A program made the translations under genes and the position numbers. The notes beneath the pieces were generated by a model. The model did not search any database. It was given only the letters and a program-made list of their open reading frames with translations, and had not been told where the DNA came from. A stretch of 11,095 bases of DNA from Actinomycetota bacterium (GTDB taxonomy: Bacteria; Actinomycetota; Humimicrobiia; Humimicrobiales; Humimicrobiaceae): assembly GCA_003563375.1 (NCBI GenBank), contig PWSB01000174.1, positions 1 through 11,095 on the forward strand, written 5' to 3'. Position 1 is the stretch's first letter. Each line of letters starts with the position of its first letter. This document shows, in pieces, positions 1-7,536 of this stretch.

Positions 1-465
1 AGAGACCCTTCTAAACCTAGAGCCATAGAAATACTCCCCAGATCAAAAAGTTTCATTTCTGTTGAAAAAGCTCAAAAAGACCTTAATTCGGTTATGATAC
101 CGGTAGTAGGCAGTATAGCTGCTGGTAAGCCTATTTTAGCAGAAGAAAATATTGAAGATTATTTTCCGCTTACTTCTGATTTCTTAAGAGGAGGAAATCA
201 GGTCTTCCTTTTGAAGGTAAGGGGTGACAGTATGATAAATGCAGGCATCATGGACAGAGACTATATAGTGGTAAGAAAACAGGAGACCGCTATAAATGGA
301 GAGATAGTAGTAGTGCTTATGGAAAATGAAGCTACTGTTAAAAGGTTCTTTAAGCAATCAAAGAATATAAGATTAGTACCTGAAAATGATCATATGGAAA
401 CTCTTATTGTAAAGGATGCGTCCATAATAGGTAAAGTGATAGGACTAATAAGGAAATATTTTTAA
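1..465 (+). CDS. lexA: LexA repressor, C-terminal part (5' end outside window)
   Basis: The reading frame is open from the first base, so this is a partial gene; the first ATG inside it (94) is not the true start. The 154 visible residues hold the end of the linker and the whole S24-type self-cleavage domain of the SOS repressor. The Ala-Gly cleavage site lies in VGSIAAGKP (codons at 121-126). The catalytic Ser is in VRGDSM (229-231) and the catalytic Lys in ATVKRF (340-342). The PEN and GLIRKYF segments near the C-terminus also fit LexA. The N-terminal winged-helix DNA-binding domain is upstream of the window, so operator specificity cannot be judged. In the family, RecA filaments trigger cleavage and release SOS genes. 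The stop codon overlaps the stop of the opposing hflX. UmuD or a phage repressor is unlikely given the linkage to hflX-dapF-miaA-miaB. Confidence 0.95.
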   Translation, partial: RDPSKPRAIEILPRSKSFISVEKAQKDLNSVMIPVVGSIAAGKPILAEENIEDYFPLTSDFLRGGNQVFLLKVRGDSMINAGIMDRDYIVVRKQETAINGEIVVVLMENEATVKRFFKQSKNIRLVPENDHMETLIVKDASIIGKVIGLIRKYF

Positions 466-1787
466 TAATTGCTGAGTGCGCCCCTGTAAATATAGTTGGA
501 TAATCTAGGATAGAAATTAATGTCTGCATTTATGGTAAGCAGTACGCTGTCTTCAAGATATTTTTTCTTTAATACCTGGCAATTGTCATAAACTTGAGAA
601 ATCAGCTTGTTTTCACTATAAGGTATCTTGACGGTTATGGTTATATAGTTTCCTTGCAGCTCATCTTTTATTTTGTCTATTAGAGTATCTAATCCCTCTT
701 TTTTAAAAGCAGAGACAAAAACAGCATCCCTGTATTTAAATCTGGCTTTAAGGATTGAATCGCTGGTTACTTTATCTATTTTATTAAATACTATCACTGC
801 TGGTTTTGGCTGAATTTCTATCTCTTTTAGTACCGACCTTACGCTTTCTATATGGCTTTCGTAATTGGGGTTGCTCAGGTCTACCACGATAAGAAGGAGA
901 TCTGATTTCTTTACTTCTTCCAATGTAGATTTAAAAGAAGCTATCAGCTGATGGGGCAGCCTCTCTATAAAGCCTACTGTATCTGACAATAATAATTCAT
1001 ACCCTTGTTCAGTCTTTAGTTTTCTTACAGTGGAATCCAAAGTAGAAAAAAGCATGTTCCTTGCTTCCACATTAGAATCAGTAAGGGTATTTAAAAGAGT
1101 GGACTTACCACTATTGGTATAGCCCACTAGAGCGACCTGGCCAATATTGGTTTCCTCCCTTCTCTTTCTCTGTGTCTCCCTCTGTATACCTATCTGATTT
1201 ATTTTCTTTTCAAGCTGGCTAATCCTATTCCTTATGGTCCTTCGGTCAGTTTCAAGCTTGGTCTCACCAGGACCCCTTGTCCCGATGCCGCCCCCAAGCC
1301 TTGAAAGCTCTATACCCTTTCCCCTCAACCTTGGAAGAAGATAATTTAACTGGGCAAGCTCTACTTGGAGCTTTCCTTCCCTGCTATGTGCCCTTTGTGC
1401 AAAAATATCAAGGATCAAAGCAGTACGGTCGATTATCTTTACATTAAGCTTTTCCTGAAGGTTCCTTTGTTGGGTAGGGCTTATCTCTTCATCTATTATC
1501 ACCAGGCTTATATCCTTTTGGGCTACAATTCCTTTTATTTCTTCCAATTTGCCTACACTAATATAATATTTGGGGTTCAGCTCTTCCTGGTTATGGACGA
1601 TAATATCTTCCACATATGCACCAGCACTAACAGCAAGGTTCTTTAGTTCCTGAATATTTTCATCAAAATTAGCATCTTTTATCTTATTGAAGTACTTTTT
1701 TAACCTAACCAACAATAATAAAGATTTTTCTCTCTGTTCCCCTATCTCTATATTGCTTTTAGCTTTTTCTGACATAGATCCCATCAA
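462..1787 (-). CDS. hflX: GTPase HflX
   Basis: HflX is a ribosome-binding GTPase of the OBG-HflX superfamily, linked in other bacteria to rescue or splitting of stalled or heat-damaged ribosomes. Seen here (numbering from the TTG): an N-terminal HflX domain (about 40-160), the glycine-rich hallmark RLGGGIGTRGPGE (163-175), a basic helix (about 180-212), then a G domain with G1 GYTNSGKS (222-229), G2 TLDST (249-253), G3 DTVGF (269-273), G4 NKID (335-338) and G5 SA (359-360). Length (441 aa) is normal. The start is uncertain: a TTG at 1787 is 7 nt after AGGTGA, which overlaps the dapL stop; an ATG follows directly at 1784. The gene starts 12 nt after dapL and is the last of the - strand operon. 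Its stop overlaps the lexA stop. Confidence 0.95.
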   Translation of the reverse strand: MMGSMSEKAKSNIEIGEQREKSLLLLVRLKKYFNKIKDANFDENIQELKNLAVSAGAYVEDIIVHNQEELNPKYYISVGKLEEIKGIVAQKDISLVIIDEEISPTQQRNLQEKLNVKIIDRTALILDIFAQRAHSREGKLQVELAQLNYLLPRLRGKGIELSRLGGGIGTRGPGETKLETDRRTIRNRISQLEKKINQIGIQRETQRKRREETNIGQVALVGYTNSGKSTLLNTLTDSNVEARNMLFSTLDSTVRKLKTEQGYELLLSDTVGFIERLPHQLIASFKSTLEEVKKSDLLLIVVDLSNPNYESHIESVRSVLKEIEIQPKPAVIVFNKIDKVTSDSILKARFKYRDAVFVSAFKKEGLDTLIDKIKDELQGNYITITVKIPYSENKLISQVYDNCQVLKKKYLEDSVLLTINADINFYPRLSNYIYRGALSNY

Positions 1788-1799
1788 AGATTTATCACC

Positions 1800-2963
1800 T
1801 TACACCACACCTTTTATTCTTTTTATAGCCTCTTCCAGCCTATCATCCGAAATAGTCAATGAAATCCTGAAATAACCCTCACCGCTATTGCCGAATGCGC
1901 TACCCGGGGTTACAACCACATCCGCTTTATCTAATAACATTTTAGCAAAAGACTGTGAGGTAAATCCAGGCGGAACTTTTGACCAGACATATATGGTATA
2001 ATCTGAATCATAATAGCTTATTCCAATCTTATCCAGCATCTGTTTAACACTGTTTCTTCTTCTGTCATATATTTGATTATTATCTAATACCAGCTCCTCA
2101 TAATTATTTAAAGCTTTTATGGCTGCGACCTGTATTGCATTAAACACCCCGGAATCCACGTTTGTCTTATATTTTCCCAGGCTTTTTATAATCTCTGTAT
2201 TGCCTACGGCAAAAGCTATCCTCCATCCAGTCATATTAAAGGTCTTTGACAGGGAGTTAAACTCGACTCCGACCTCTATAGCGCCCTCGGCATTAAGAAA
2301 ACTGACAGGTTTTTCTCCAGAACCTGAATATATATCTGAATATGCATTATCATGGCAGACTATGATATTGTATTTTTGGGCAAATTCTACGACCTGTTCA
2401 AAAAAATCCAGGCTAGCATTTGCAGAAGTAGGGTTATGCGGGTAATTCAGATAAAGCAATTTTGCTTTTTTAGAAATATTTTTATCAATGCTATCCAGAT
2501 CCATCATAAAATCATTATCTTCTTTTAAGGGGACCTCAAAAGCCTTGCCTCCCGCAAACATAGTACCTATCTTGTAGACAAGATAGCTGGGATCCGGAAC
2601 AAGAGAATAATCTCCAGGGTTTATAAAGGTGTAAGCTATATTTGCAATGCCCTCTTTTGAACCCCATAAAGGGATAACACCTTTACTTTGAAGGTCTACC
2701 TTAAACCTTGAACGGTAAAAATCCACCACTGCTGCATTGAACTCAGGCATGCCGTAACTTGATGGATACCTGTGGTTTTCATGGACCAGTGCCCCTTTGT
2801 AAAGTTCTTTTACAATCACATCAGGTGTTGGGATATCAGGATCCCCTATCCCCAGGCTTATGACATCTATCCCTTCTTGTCTTTTTTTACTTATTATTTT
2901 ATCGATTTCAGCAAAAAGGTACGGAGGCAAAGATTTTAGCCTGTCAGATTCAATTATATCCAT
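1800..2963 (-). CDS. dapL: LL-diaminopimelate aminotransferase (DapL type)
   Basis: This is a fold-type I, class I/II PLP aminotransferase of 387 aa. Seen: LGIGDPDIPTP (37-47), GSKEG (101-105), the NPT motif (177-179, in PHNPTSA), DNAYSD (205-210, Asp pairing with the PLP ring nitrogen), SLSKTFNMTGWR (237-248, K240 forms the Schiff base) and YFRISL with R366 binding the substrate carboxylate. The LGIGDPD start and the length fit the DapL group, which converts tetrahydrodipicolinate plus glutamate directly to LL-diaminopimelate. Placement 13 nt after dapF, the next enzyme in that pathway, supports this over aspartate or another amino acid aminotransferase, but substrate use is an inference. 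An AGGA sits 7 nt before the ATG at 2963. The pathway feeds lysine and peptidoglycan. Confidence 0.85.
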   Translation of the reverse strand: MDIIESDRLKSLPPYLFAEIDKIISKKRQEGIDVISLGIGDPDIPTPDVIVKELYKGALVHENHRYPSSYGMPEFNAAVVDFYRSRFKVDLQSKGVIPLWGSKEGIANIAYTFINPGDYSLVPDPSYLVYKIGTMFAGGKAFEVPLKEDNDFMMDLDSIDKNISKKAKLLYLNYPHNPTSANASLDFFEQVVEFAQKYNIIVCHDNAYSDIYSGSGEKPVSFLNAEGAIEVGVEFNSLSKTFNMTGWRIAFAVGNTEIIKSLGKYKTNVDSGVFNAIQVAAIKALNNYEELVLDNNQIYDRRRNSVKQMLDKIGISYYDSDYTIYVWSKVPPGFTSQSFAKMLLDKADVVVTPGSAFGNSGEGYFRISLTISDDRLEEAIKRIKGVV

Positions 2964-2976
2964 TTAATATTCCTTT

Positions 2977-3825
2977 CTATCTGTCAAAATATTTACCATC
3001 AAAAACATAATCTACTTTACCTTCAAGATGGACCCAGCCGCCATCATCCCACAGGATATCCACTGTCCCCCCAGGAACCTTTACCTTTACTTTGTTCCTC
3101 TTAATCTTTCCAAGCTTTATAGCAGCTACAGCCGAGGCACATGCACCTGTCCCGCAAGCAAGGGTCTCCCCTACTCCTCTTTCCCAAACCCGCATCAAGA
3201 TCATGTCATCCGCGTGGATACTTATAAATTCCACATTTGTTTTTTGTGGAAATAAAGGGTGATTCTCTAATAAAGGGCCCCACCTCTTTAGGTCGGTCTG
3301 ATCCAATTTCTCTGTCAGGATTATACAATGTGGATTCCCCATAGATACAAGATTTATATAAAAATCTTCCCCCTCCAATTGCAATTTGTAGTCAAAAACC
3401 TCATCTTTTCCATTTATTTTTGCTGGAATAAGTGTGGGATTAAACTCAGGTTTTCCCATATTGACCATAATGTTTTCCACTTTTCCTGCCTCGGTCTCCA
3501 TGACTATCCTTTTAATTCCAGCAAGGGTTTCCACATCAATCTGTTTCCGGGAACATATGCCTTTTTCATATAAAAACCTGGCCATACACCTTATCCCGTT
3601 CCCGCACATCTCGGCTACAGAGCCGTCTGCATTGTAATAAGACATCTTGTAATCCGCTTTCTCTGACTTGTGTACCATAATGAGGCCGTCACCGCCTATG
3701 CCTAGGTGCCTATCACACATAAGAGCTATCCTTTCCCTGTCCAGGCTAAGCCGGCCCTGTATGTCATCTATTAGAATAAAGTCATTTCCCTGCCCGTTTA
3801 GCTTGGAAAAACTGATCTCTTTCAT
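2977..3825 (-). CDS. dapF: Diaminopimelate epimerase
   Basis: DapF interconverts LL- and meso-diaminopimelate without a cofactor, using two cysteines as acid and base. Both are present: C74 in AEMCGNGIRC and C224 in ETLACGTGACAS. Other family segments are KLNGQGNDF (8-16), RHLGIGGDG (39-47), YYNADGS (63-69), GNPHC (163-167) and WERGVGET (214-221). The length (282 aa) is typical and the protein should be cytoplasmic. The start ATG at 3825 overlaps the miaA stop in an ATGA junction, with GGAG 7 nt before it, so translation is probably coupled to miaA. Together with dapL downstream it supplies the last two steps to meso-DAP. Confidence 0.97.
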   Translation of the reverse strand: MKEISFSKLNGQGNDFILIDDIQGRLSLDRERIALMCDRHLGIGGDGLIMVHKSEKADYKMSYYNADGSVAEMCGNGIRCMARFLYEKGICSRKQIDVETLAGIKRIVMETEAGKVENIMVNMGKPEFNPTLIPAKINGKDEVFDYKLQLEGEDFYINLVSMGNPHCIILTEKLDQTDLKRWGPLLENHPLFPQKTNVEFISIHADDMILMRVWERGVGETLACGTGACASAVAAIKLGKIKRNKVKVKVPGGTVDILWDDGGWVHLEGKVDYVFDGKYFDR

Positions 3826-4793
3826 CTTTTTTCTCCGATCACCCTTATTATCTCACAATTTAGAGAGAAAATATTATCATACTTATCAGCTCTTATCCAA
3901 TTTATCCTGGGGTCTGCCTTGAACCAGGTAAGCTGTTTTTTTGCAAGCCTGCGGGAATTCCTCTTTACAAGCTCGATACATTCTTTTAGGCTTATCTCTC
4001 CTTTTATATATCTTGCCGCCTCCTTATATCCTGTTGCCTGCCTTAAAGGATAACTTTGGCCATATCCTTTATCCAGCAATTCTTTCACCTCTTCTATAAG
4101 ACCCTGTTCGAACATACATTCAACCCTTCGGTCAATATCGTTATAAAGGATTTTTCTGTCCTTGCACAACCCTATAAAAAAAGAATTATATACAGACTCC
4201 CTCTCTTTCCAACTCTTCTGGTAAGCGGAATATGGCTTTCCTGTAATGTTGTATACCTCAAGGCCCCTAATTATCCTCCTGCTATCATTAGGCCCTATTT
4301 TTCTACTGTATTCAGGGTCTACCTCCTGCAGTTTTTTAAAAAATTTTTCCAGACCTTCTTTTTCAATCTGATTTCTTATTTTTTTTCTGCTCTCCTTATT
4401 TTTGCCCGGTGCAAAATCAAGCTTATCCATAACAGCCCTGATATAAAGCCCTGATCCTCCAACGAGTATTGGTATCCTTTGCTTTTCAAAGAATTCCTTT
4501 CGAATCACATCCCTGCATAAATCCCTAAACATTACTGCGGTAACATATGTATCCGGCTCAAAAAGGTCTATCATGTATTGCTCTATCTCCCCGCTGGGCA
4601 TTTTATCAGTCCCAATATCCATGCCTTTATAGGTTTGCATAGAGTCTACAGAGATCAAGTGGGTACTAAAAACTGCTGCAAGCTCTATAGCAGTTCTGCT
4701 CTTGCCCACACCGGTAGGACCGCATATTACCAGGACAGCTTTATCCTGGGTAAGCTTTTGCCTAAGTTTTTCTATATCCTGCTTATCTTTCAA
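3822..4793 (-). CDS. miaA: tRNA dimethylallyltransferase
   Basis: MiaA transfers the dimethylallyl group to N6 of A37 in tRNAs reading UNN codons, giving i6A. Seen: P-loop GPTGVGKS (25-32), SVDSMQTY (48-55, with the conserved Asp50 of the usual SADSRQ motif), GTDK (61-64), GGSGLY (112-117), NDSRRIIRGLEV (169-180), ATGYKE (253-258, usually AIGYKE) and RRLAKKQLTWF (281-291). Length (323 aa) is normal. The start is a TTG at 4793 that overlaps the miaB TGA stop (TTGA junction), preceded by AGGGA; no in-frame ATG occurs before residue 52, which would lose the P-loop, so the TTG is the likely start. Next to miaB, whose product acts on the i6A it makes. Confidence 0.96.
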   Translation of the reverse strand: MKDKQDIEKLRQKLTQDKAVLVICGPTGVGKSRTAIELAAVFSTHLISVDSMQTYKGMDIGTDKMPSGEIEQYMIDLFEPDTYVTAVMFRDLCRDVIRKEFFEKQRIPILVGGSGLYIRAVMDKLDFAPGKNKESRKKIRNQIEKEGLEKFFKKLQEVDPEYSRKIGPNDSRRIIRGLEVYNITGKPYSAYQKSWKERESVYNSFFIGLCKDRKILYNDIDRRVECMFEQGLIEEVKELLDKGYGQSYPLRQATGYKEAARYIKGEISLKECIELVKRNSRRLAKKQLTWFKADPRINWIRADKYDNIFSLNCEIIRVIGEKR

Positions 4794-6100
4794 TGTATCC
4801 CTACAAGCTCTCCGATAAGATAAAAAGCCTTTGCCTTTTTTACTTTTACATCTACCATCTTCCCTATAACTGCCTCAGGTGATGCGAATAGTACTATTGT
4901 ATTATCATACAGCCTGCCCTGTAAAAGACTATCATCCTTGGGGCTCTTGCATTCAACCAGTGCTTTAAGTTGCTTGCCTTCCATCTTTTTGTTTTCTTCA
5001 TAGGTAATACGGTTCTGTAAAGATACAAGCTTGCCGAACCAATCTTTTTTAAGTTTAGGGCTGACAAGTTCCTCCATTTCTGCAGCGGCTGTCCCTTCTC
5101 TAGGAGAGTAAATAAATGTGAAGGCCCTGCTAAACCTTATTTTTTTTACTGCATCCAGGGTTTTTTCAAAATCTTCTTCTTCCTCTCCCGGGAAACCTAC
5201 AATTATGTCAGTGGTAATGGAACAGTTACAAATGTTGGATTTTATCGCATCAACCACGGAAAGATAATGTCTTAAGGTATATTTCCTGTTCATCTTTTCC
5301 AGCACCTTGTCAGAGCCTGATTGCAGGGGGAGGTGTATATGGTTTACCACGTTATCGTTATCCCTTATCACCCTTACAAGTCTTTGGCTAAAATCCTTGG
5401 GATGTGAAGTCATAAACCTTACCCTTTCTATACCAATCCTGCTTACCCTCTCAAGTAAGGAAGAAAAATCTATATCACTGCCTAAATCATTTCCATATGA
5501 ATTTACATTCTGTCCCAGCAGGGTTATATCAAGGACTCCTTTTCGGGAAAGCCTGCATGCCTCATTGATGATATCGTCAGCAGACAGGGACCTCTCTCTT
5601 CCCCTTACAAAAGGCACTATGCAATAAGAGCAAAAATTATTACAGCCGCTTATGATGGGAAGATAAGCTTTAAATGGCAGGGGTCTTTCTGATTGTTCCA
5701 GCCTGTAATCAAAACCCTGTTCTTTTATACTGCATATGGCCTGTTTTACCCTTTTCTTTTTGCTTATCAGCTGCCCGATTTCAGAAATATTATAAGTGCC
5801 AAAAACGATATCCACAAAAGGGAAATCTTTCTGGATTGTGTCTTTTAAGTTTTGAGCAGTGCATCCTCCAACACAGATAATACGGCCCGGATCTTTTTGT
5901 TTTAATCTTTTCAGGCTCCCAATATGGCCATAGAGCCTGTTTTTTGCCTTTTGCCTCACTGCACATGTATTAAAGATTATAACTTCAGCTTCATCCAGGC
6001 TTTCACTCAAACTATAACCTTCATTTTTTAAATAATAGGCTATCCTCTCTGAATCATATTCATTCATCTGGCAGCCAAAGGTACGTATAAAAGCTTTCAT
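4790..6100 (-). CDS. miaB: tRNA-2-methylthio-N6-dimethylallyladenosine synthase
   Basis: MiaB is a radical-SAM methylthiotransferase with two 4Fe-4S clusters that turns i6A37 into ms2i6A37. From the ATG at 6100 it has 436 aa. The N-terminal UPF0004 domain has three cluster cysteines, C10 (FGCQMN), C46 (NTCAVR) and C80 (GGCTAQ). The radical-SAM triad is C153, C157 and C160 in SGCNNFCSYCIVPFVRGRE. A TRAM RNA-binding domain follows in about the last 65 residues. A TTG at 6115 in frame would add five residues, but it lies inside the GAGG ribosome-binding site (9 nt before the ATG) and has no such site of its own; MKAFIRTFGCQMN is also the usual family start. The gene overlaps miaA by 4 nt and follows spoVS by 43 nt. 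Confidence 0.96.
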   Translation of the reverse strand: MKAFIRTFGCQMNEYDSERIAYYLKNEGYSLSESLDEAEVIIFNTCAVRQKAKNRLYGHIGSLKRLKQKDPGRIICVGGCTAQNLKDTIQKDFPFVDIVFGTYNISEIGQLISKKKRVKQAICSIKEQGFDYRLEQSERPLPFKAYLPIISGCNNFCSYCIVPFVRGRERSLSADDIINEACRLSRKGVLDITLLGQNVNSYGNDLGSDIDFSSLLERVSRIGIERVRFMTSHPKDFSQRLVRVIRDNDNVVNHIHLPLQSGSDKVLEKMNRKYTLRHYLSVVDAIKSNICNCSITTDIIVGFPGEEEEDFEKTLDAVKKIRFSRAFTFIYSPREGTAAAEMEELVSPKLKKDWFGKLVSLQNRITYEENKKMEGKQLKALVECKSPKDDSLLQGRLYDNTIVLFASPEAVIGKMVDVKVKKAKAFYLIGELVGIH

Positions 6101-6143
6101 ATATAAAAACCTCAAGGTATTTTAATGAAATTGAAAAAGGCAG

Positions 6144-6404
6144 TTATCTTGGCTCGACAGTAAGGACAATAGCAGTTTTGGTCTCACCATTTACTTCAAT
6201 GTCTTTAAAGAATGGTATGCAAATAAGTTCCTGGCCGGTGGGAGCAATATAACCCCTTGCAATCGCAATGCTCTTTATGGTCTGGTTCAGGGCTCCCGCT
6301 CCTATGGTCTGTACCTGTACCCTGCCCTCGCTCCTTATAATTCCTGCAATTGCACCAGCCACAGAATTAGGCTTGGAATGCGATGAAACCTTCAGCAGTT
6401 TCAT
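6144..6404 (-). CDS. spoVS: Stage V sporulation protein S family
   Basis: The 86-aa product is a full-length SpoVS, the same size as the Bacillus protein. Diagnostic segments are the start MKLLKVSSHSKP, then SVAGAIAGI (14-22), the central IGAGALNQ (34-41) and a C-terminal IPFFKDIEVNGETKTAI stretch. The family has a small Alba/IF3-like fold and is thought to bind nucleic acid; in Bacillus it affects septation and spore coat assembly. It also occurs in many non-sporulating bacteria, so it does not show that this organism makes spores. AAGG sits 8 nt before the ATG. The gene lies 16 nt after the GHKL ATPase gene and just before miaB; linkage of spoVS with rny and miaB is common in Bacillota-like genomes. 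Confidence 0.97.
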   Translation of the reverse strand: MKLLKVSSHSKPNSVAGAIAGIIRSEGRVQVQTIGAGALNQTIKSIAIARGYIAPTGQELICIPFFKDIEVNGETKTAIVLTVEPR

Positions 6405-6420
6405 TTCTATTACCTTTATT

Positions 6421-7536
6421 TCAATCTATTTGCTTTAACTTAATATCTATGTTTATTTTATTGTTCAGCCTTTTATATGCTATATCGCTGGGAGCTACAA
6501 AATATCTTTTACCCAGTAATAGGATTTCTTTTTCAACTTTATCAATTATACCTTTTATTTCATCATCTTTAAACCTATTGGATAGCTTCACTTCGTCATA
6601 GAGAGCAAGGGCCTTGCTTTTGCTTCCGGCTTTAGGTTTAACATTTTCATCACCTTTTATTTCTAAGTCCGATATAACAGGGTCTAAAGATATCAGCTCC
6701 CCATATATGATCCTCTGTATGCTTCTTTGAGAGATATCCATTCCAAATATATCCCTGCTTATCTTTTCGAGGACATTATAGTTTTGGGCAAGCAAAGGAA
6801 TCCGGGTGACCCCTATATTGTTTTCACATATGAATTTATTGACTTCTTCCCAATTTGTTAAGGTTGGAAGATCCCCACTATTATTTTCTGCTTTCATTGT
6901 AGCCAGTATCTGGGCGGGGGTCCCATAATAAATATTTATATGAGGGTTCTGAAACTGGAACTCTATTATTGCTTTTATTATATTATTTACCCCGCCTATC
7001 ACAGTCAGCCCATCCTCTGTTTCTATAAACTGTGGCAAAACTGACTGGTCTTTTTTCTCTGGAAGCTTAGCTAGGTCAGCCTCTGCTAAAAAGGAGGTTC
7101 CCTGGCCGACCCCGGAAAAGGTGATCTTTATCTGGTCACAATTCAGCTTTATCGAAAAAAGAGCCATCCCCCTTCCATGAAAACCATAAGCATCCCTTTT
7201 GGCATTATCAAGCTTTGAGGTAACCCTCGATTCAAAGATGATGTTTTTAAATTTATCAGGTATGCCTGCCCCGTCATCGATAAAATGTATTATTCTTTTG
7301 CTGTCCGCCAGTTTTTTGGTTGCTATGTAAATATTCCTGGCCCCAGCATCCCTGCTGTTCCTGAGAAGTTCCACGATTATGTCTTCAACACAGTTTATAT
7401 CCTGCATTGCTTGTCTGCGTTCAGCTTCAGATATTCTGAGTCTTACAAAACCGCTTCCAAGGTCCTCTTCGACATTAAAAACATCATCCATATTAAGCTC
7501 GGAGAGGAACTTCTTGATATCCGAATTATTTTGCAT
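6421..7536 (-). CDS. MutL-like GHKL ATPase of unknown function
   Basis: I recognise the ATPase fold but not the family. The N-terminal 150 residues (numbering from the ATG at 7536) carry the GHKL motifs: N-box VELLRNSRDAGA (55-66, general base E56 and Mg-binding N60), DDGAGIP (87-93), TSK (106-108), YGFHGRGMALFSI (117-129) and GVGQGTSF (142-149). The TSK motif and the GFHGRG loop resemble MutL (TSK and GFRGEAL). The remaining 220 residues show neither the MutL S5-like pattern clearly nor the C-terminal dimer/endonuclease domain, and the total of 371 aa is too short for MutL. No membrane segment is visible. The start overlaps the end of rny: ATG at 7536 (11-nt overlap) or TTG at 7542 (17-nt overlap). 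Co-translation with RNase Y and SpoVS suggests a role in RNA or DNA metabolism, but that is inference. Confidence 0.8.
   Translation of the reverse strand: MQNNSDIKKFLSELNMDDVFNVEEDLGSGFVRLRISEAERRQAMQDINCVEDIIVELLRNSRDAGARNIYIATKKLADSKRIIHFIDDGAGIPDKFKNIIFESRVTSKLDNAKRDAYGFHGRGMALFSIKLNCDQIKITFSGVGQGTSFLAEADLAKLPEKKDQSVLPQFIETEDGLTVIGGVNNIIKAIIEFQFQNPHINIYYGTPAQILATMKAENNSGDLPTLTNWEEVNKFICENNIGVTRIPLLAQNYNVLEKISRDIFGMDISQRSIQRIIYGELISLDPVISDLEIKGDENVKPKAGSKSKALALYDEVKLSNRFKDDEIKGIIDKVEKEILLLGKRYFVAPSDIAYKRLNNKINIDIKLKQID

Noticed and set aside
4109..4121. CGAACATACATTC, resembling a LexA/SOS box
   Set aside because: It departs from the Gram-positive consensus in the right half and lies in the middle of miaA coding sequence with no promoter near it.
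6101..6115. TTG at 6115 as the miaB start
   Set aside because: It lies inside the GAGG ribosome-binding site for the ATG at 6100, has no such site of its own, and adds five residues not found at the conserved MiaB N-terminus.
6144..6404. spoVS as proof of endospore formation
   Set aside because: SpoVS occurs widely in non-spore-formers, and no other sporulation gene is in the window.
6421..7536. Annotation as DNA mismatch repair protein MutL
   Set aside because: Only the ATPase motifs resemble MutL; the protein is too short and lacks the C-terminal dimer/endonuclease region, and no mutS is adjacent.
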